Positions 23,897 through 24,450 of a DNA stretch of 24,450 nt are shown piece by piece; the stretch's first letter is position 1, and the number at the start of each line of letters is the position of its first letter. Below the pieces are notes generated by a model that made no database searches, had not been told where the DNA came from, and was given only the letters and a program-made list of their open reading frames with translations. A program made the translations under genes and the position numbers. Source of the DNA: JBOHBN01 sp050698355 (lineage in GTDB: Bacteria; Actinomycetota; Actinomycetes; Streptosporangiales; WHST01). Location of the stretch: positions 1-24,450 of the forward strand of contig JBOHBN010000172.1 in NCBI GenBank assembly GCA_050698355.1, given 5' to 3'.

Positions 23897-24403
23897 TCAG
23901 TACCAGCCGCGGTTGCGGCGCCGCTGCCAGCGCGCCTCGATCCGGCTCATGAAGCCGCCTGACGAACCACCCCGCTTGGCGTCCTTACGAGGTTTGCTTG
24001 GTTTGCTTGGTTTGTCCGACTTACGCTTGCGCTTGTCCTTGCGCGCGTCGTCGAGCGAGGTAACGCCGGGCTGCTGGGTGGGGGCGTCGGGCGGCGACAC
24101 GTTCGGCTCGGCCTCCCCGGTCGCCGCCTCGGCGCCGTGGAGGTGGCGCCAGATGGAGATCGCCCACAGCGCGCACAGCGTCATGATCACGAAACCGACG
24201 ATGCTGAGCGGGATGGCGCGTGCGACGCCAGCGAGCAGCAGGAACATCCCGACCACGAAACCGAGAATCGCCAGCGGGATCCGTCGCTTGTACCGGGTCC
24301 GCGGCGAGATGCTTCGAATGGAGCTGACGAACTTCGGATCCTCGGCAGCCAGGTAGCGCTCGATCTGCTCGAGCTCGCGCTGCTCATGCTCTGACAGCGG
24401 CAC
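23897..24403 (-). CDS. DUF3040 domain-containing membrane protein
   Basis: The 168-residue protein begins with the DUF3040 signature PLSEHEQRELEQIERYLAAEDPKFVSSI, then a basic stretch, then two membrane helices (about 42-61 and 64-84). The C-terminal third is a disordered, Lys/Arg-rich tail with a short KPSKPSKPRK repeat and the end RRRNRGWY. DUF3040 proteins are small actinobacterial membrane proteins often found near dcw genes; their function is unknown. The start is GTG 24403 with GGGAGG upstream. It is transcribed toward the transglutaminase operon. The tail is longer than the short form of the family. Confidence 0.92.
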   Translation of the reverse strand: MPLSEHEQRELEQIERYLAAEDPKFVSSIRSISPRTRYKRRIPLAILGFVVGMFLLLAGVARAIPLSIVGFVIMTLCALWAISIWRHLHGAEAATGEAEPNVSPPDAPTQQPGVTSLDDARKDKRKRKSDKPSKPSKPRKDAKRGGSSGGFMSRIEARWQRRRNRGWY

Positions 24404-24450
24404 GTCGTCCTCCCGAAGAGGCCGGATCCCCCTTGCGCCTACCGGCCGGT

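Noticed and set aside
23994..24016. Direct repeats of a TTGCTTGG-like unit near the DUF3040 C-terminus
   Set aside because: They encode the low-complexity Lys-Pro-Ser tail; there is no spacer structure or dyad, so not a CRISPR or regulatory repeat.
1..24450. Search for defence systems, biosynthetic clusters, tRNA/rRNA, riboswitches, transposases or phage genes
   Set aside because: No frame or structure supporting any of these was seen; every large gene fits the dcw cluster, its usual neighbours or a known membrane family.

Overview
The window is a high-GC actinobacterial chromosome segment carrying an almost complete division and cell wall (dcw) cluster. Very high GC, many GTG starts, 4-bp ATGA/GTGA gene overlaps, the DivIVA/Wag31 N-terminus, SepF, YggT, DUF3040 and the MurE DNPR motif all point to the class Actinomycetes. 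I cannot place it more precisely; the MurE motif indicates a diaminopimelate-type peptidoglycan.

Layout, in the direction of transcription of the minus strand (right to left): mraZ, a 57-residue single-pass membrane protein, rsmH, ftsL-like, ftsI, murE, murF, mraY, murD, ftsW, murG, murC, ftsQ, [gap with hairpin and probable ftsZ promoter], ftsZ, pgeF, yggS, sepF, yggT, and the first 28 codons of divIVA at the left edge. The genes make the lipid-linked peptidoglycan precursor (murE/F/D/C, mraY, murG), polymerise and cross-link septal peptidoglycan (ftsW, ftsI), and build and anchor the Z-ring (ftsZ, sepF, ftsQ, ftsL), with DivIVA for polar growth. Divergent from mraZ on the plus strand is a moxR - DUF58 - transglutaminase (TgpA-type) operon. 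It ends convergently against a minus-strand DUF3040 membrane protein gene at the right edge.

Most genes overlap or nearly touch. The larger gaps inside the operons are where unexplained structure sits. Three imperfect palindromes of 56-86 bp lie in the ftsQ-ftsZ, murD-mraY and DUF58-transglutaminase gaps; each has GATC three or four bases in from its tips. The third is spanned by a 34-codon micro-ORF that overlaps both neighbours by ATGA, so translational coupling is kept across the insertion. Upstream of mraZ, four GTGG boxes at exact 10-bp spacing overlie a good -35/-10 pair, a likely MraZ autoregulatory operator.

I see no defence system, biosynthetic cluster, CRISPR array, tRNA, rRNA or transposase. 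The least described parts are the small membrane protein between mraZ and rsmH and the palindromic elements.
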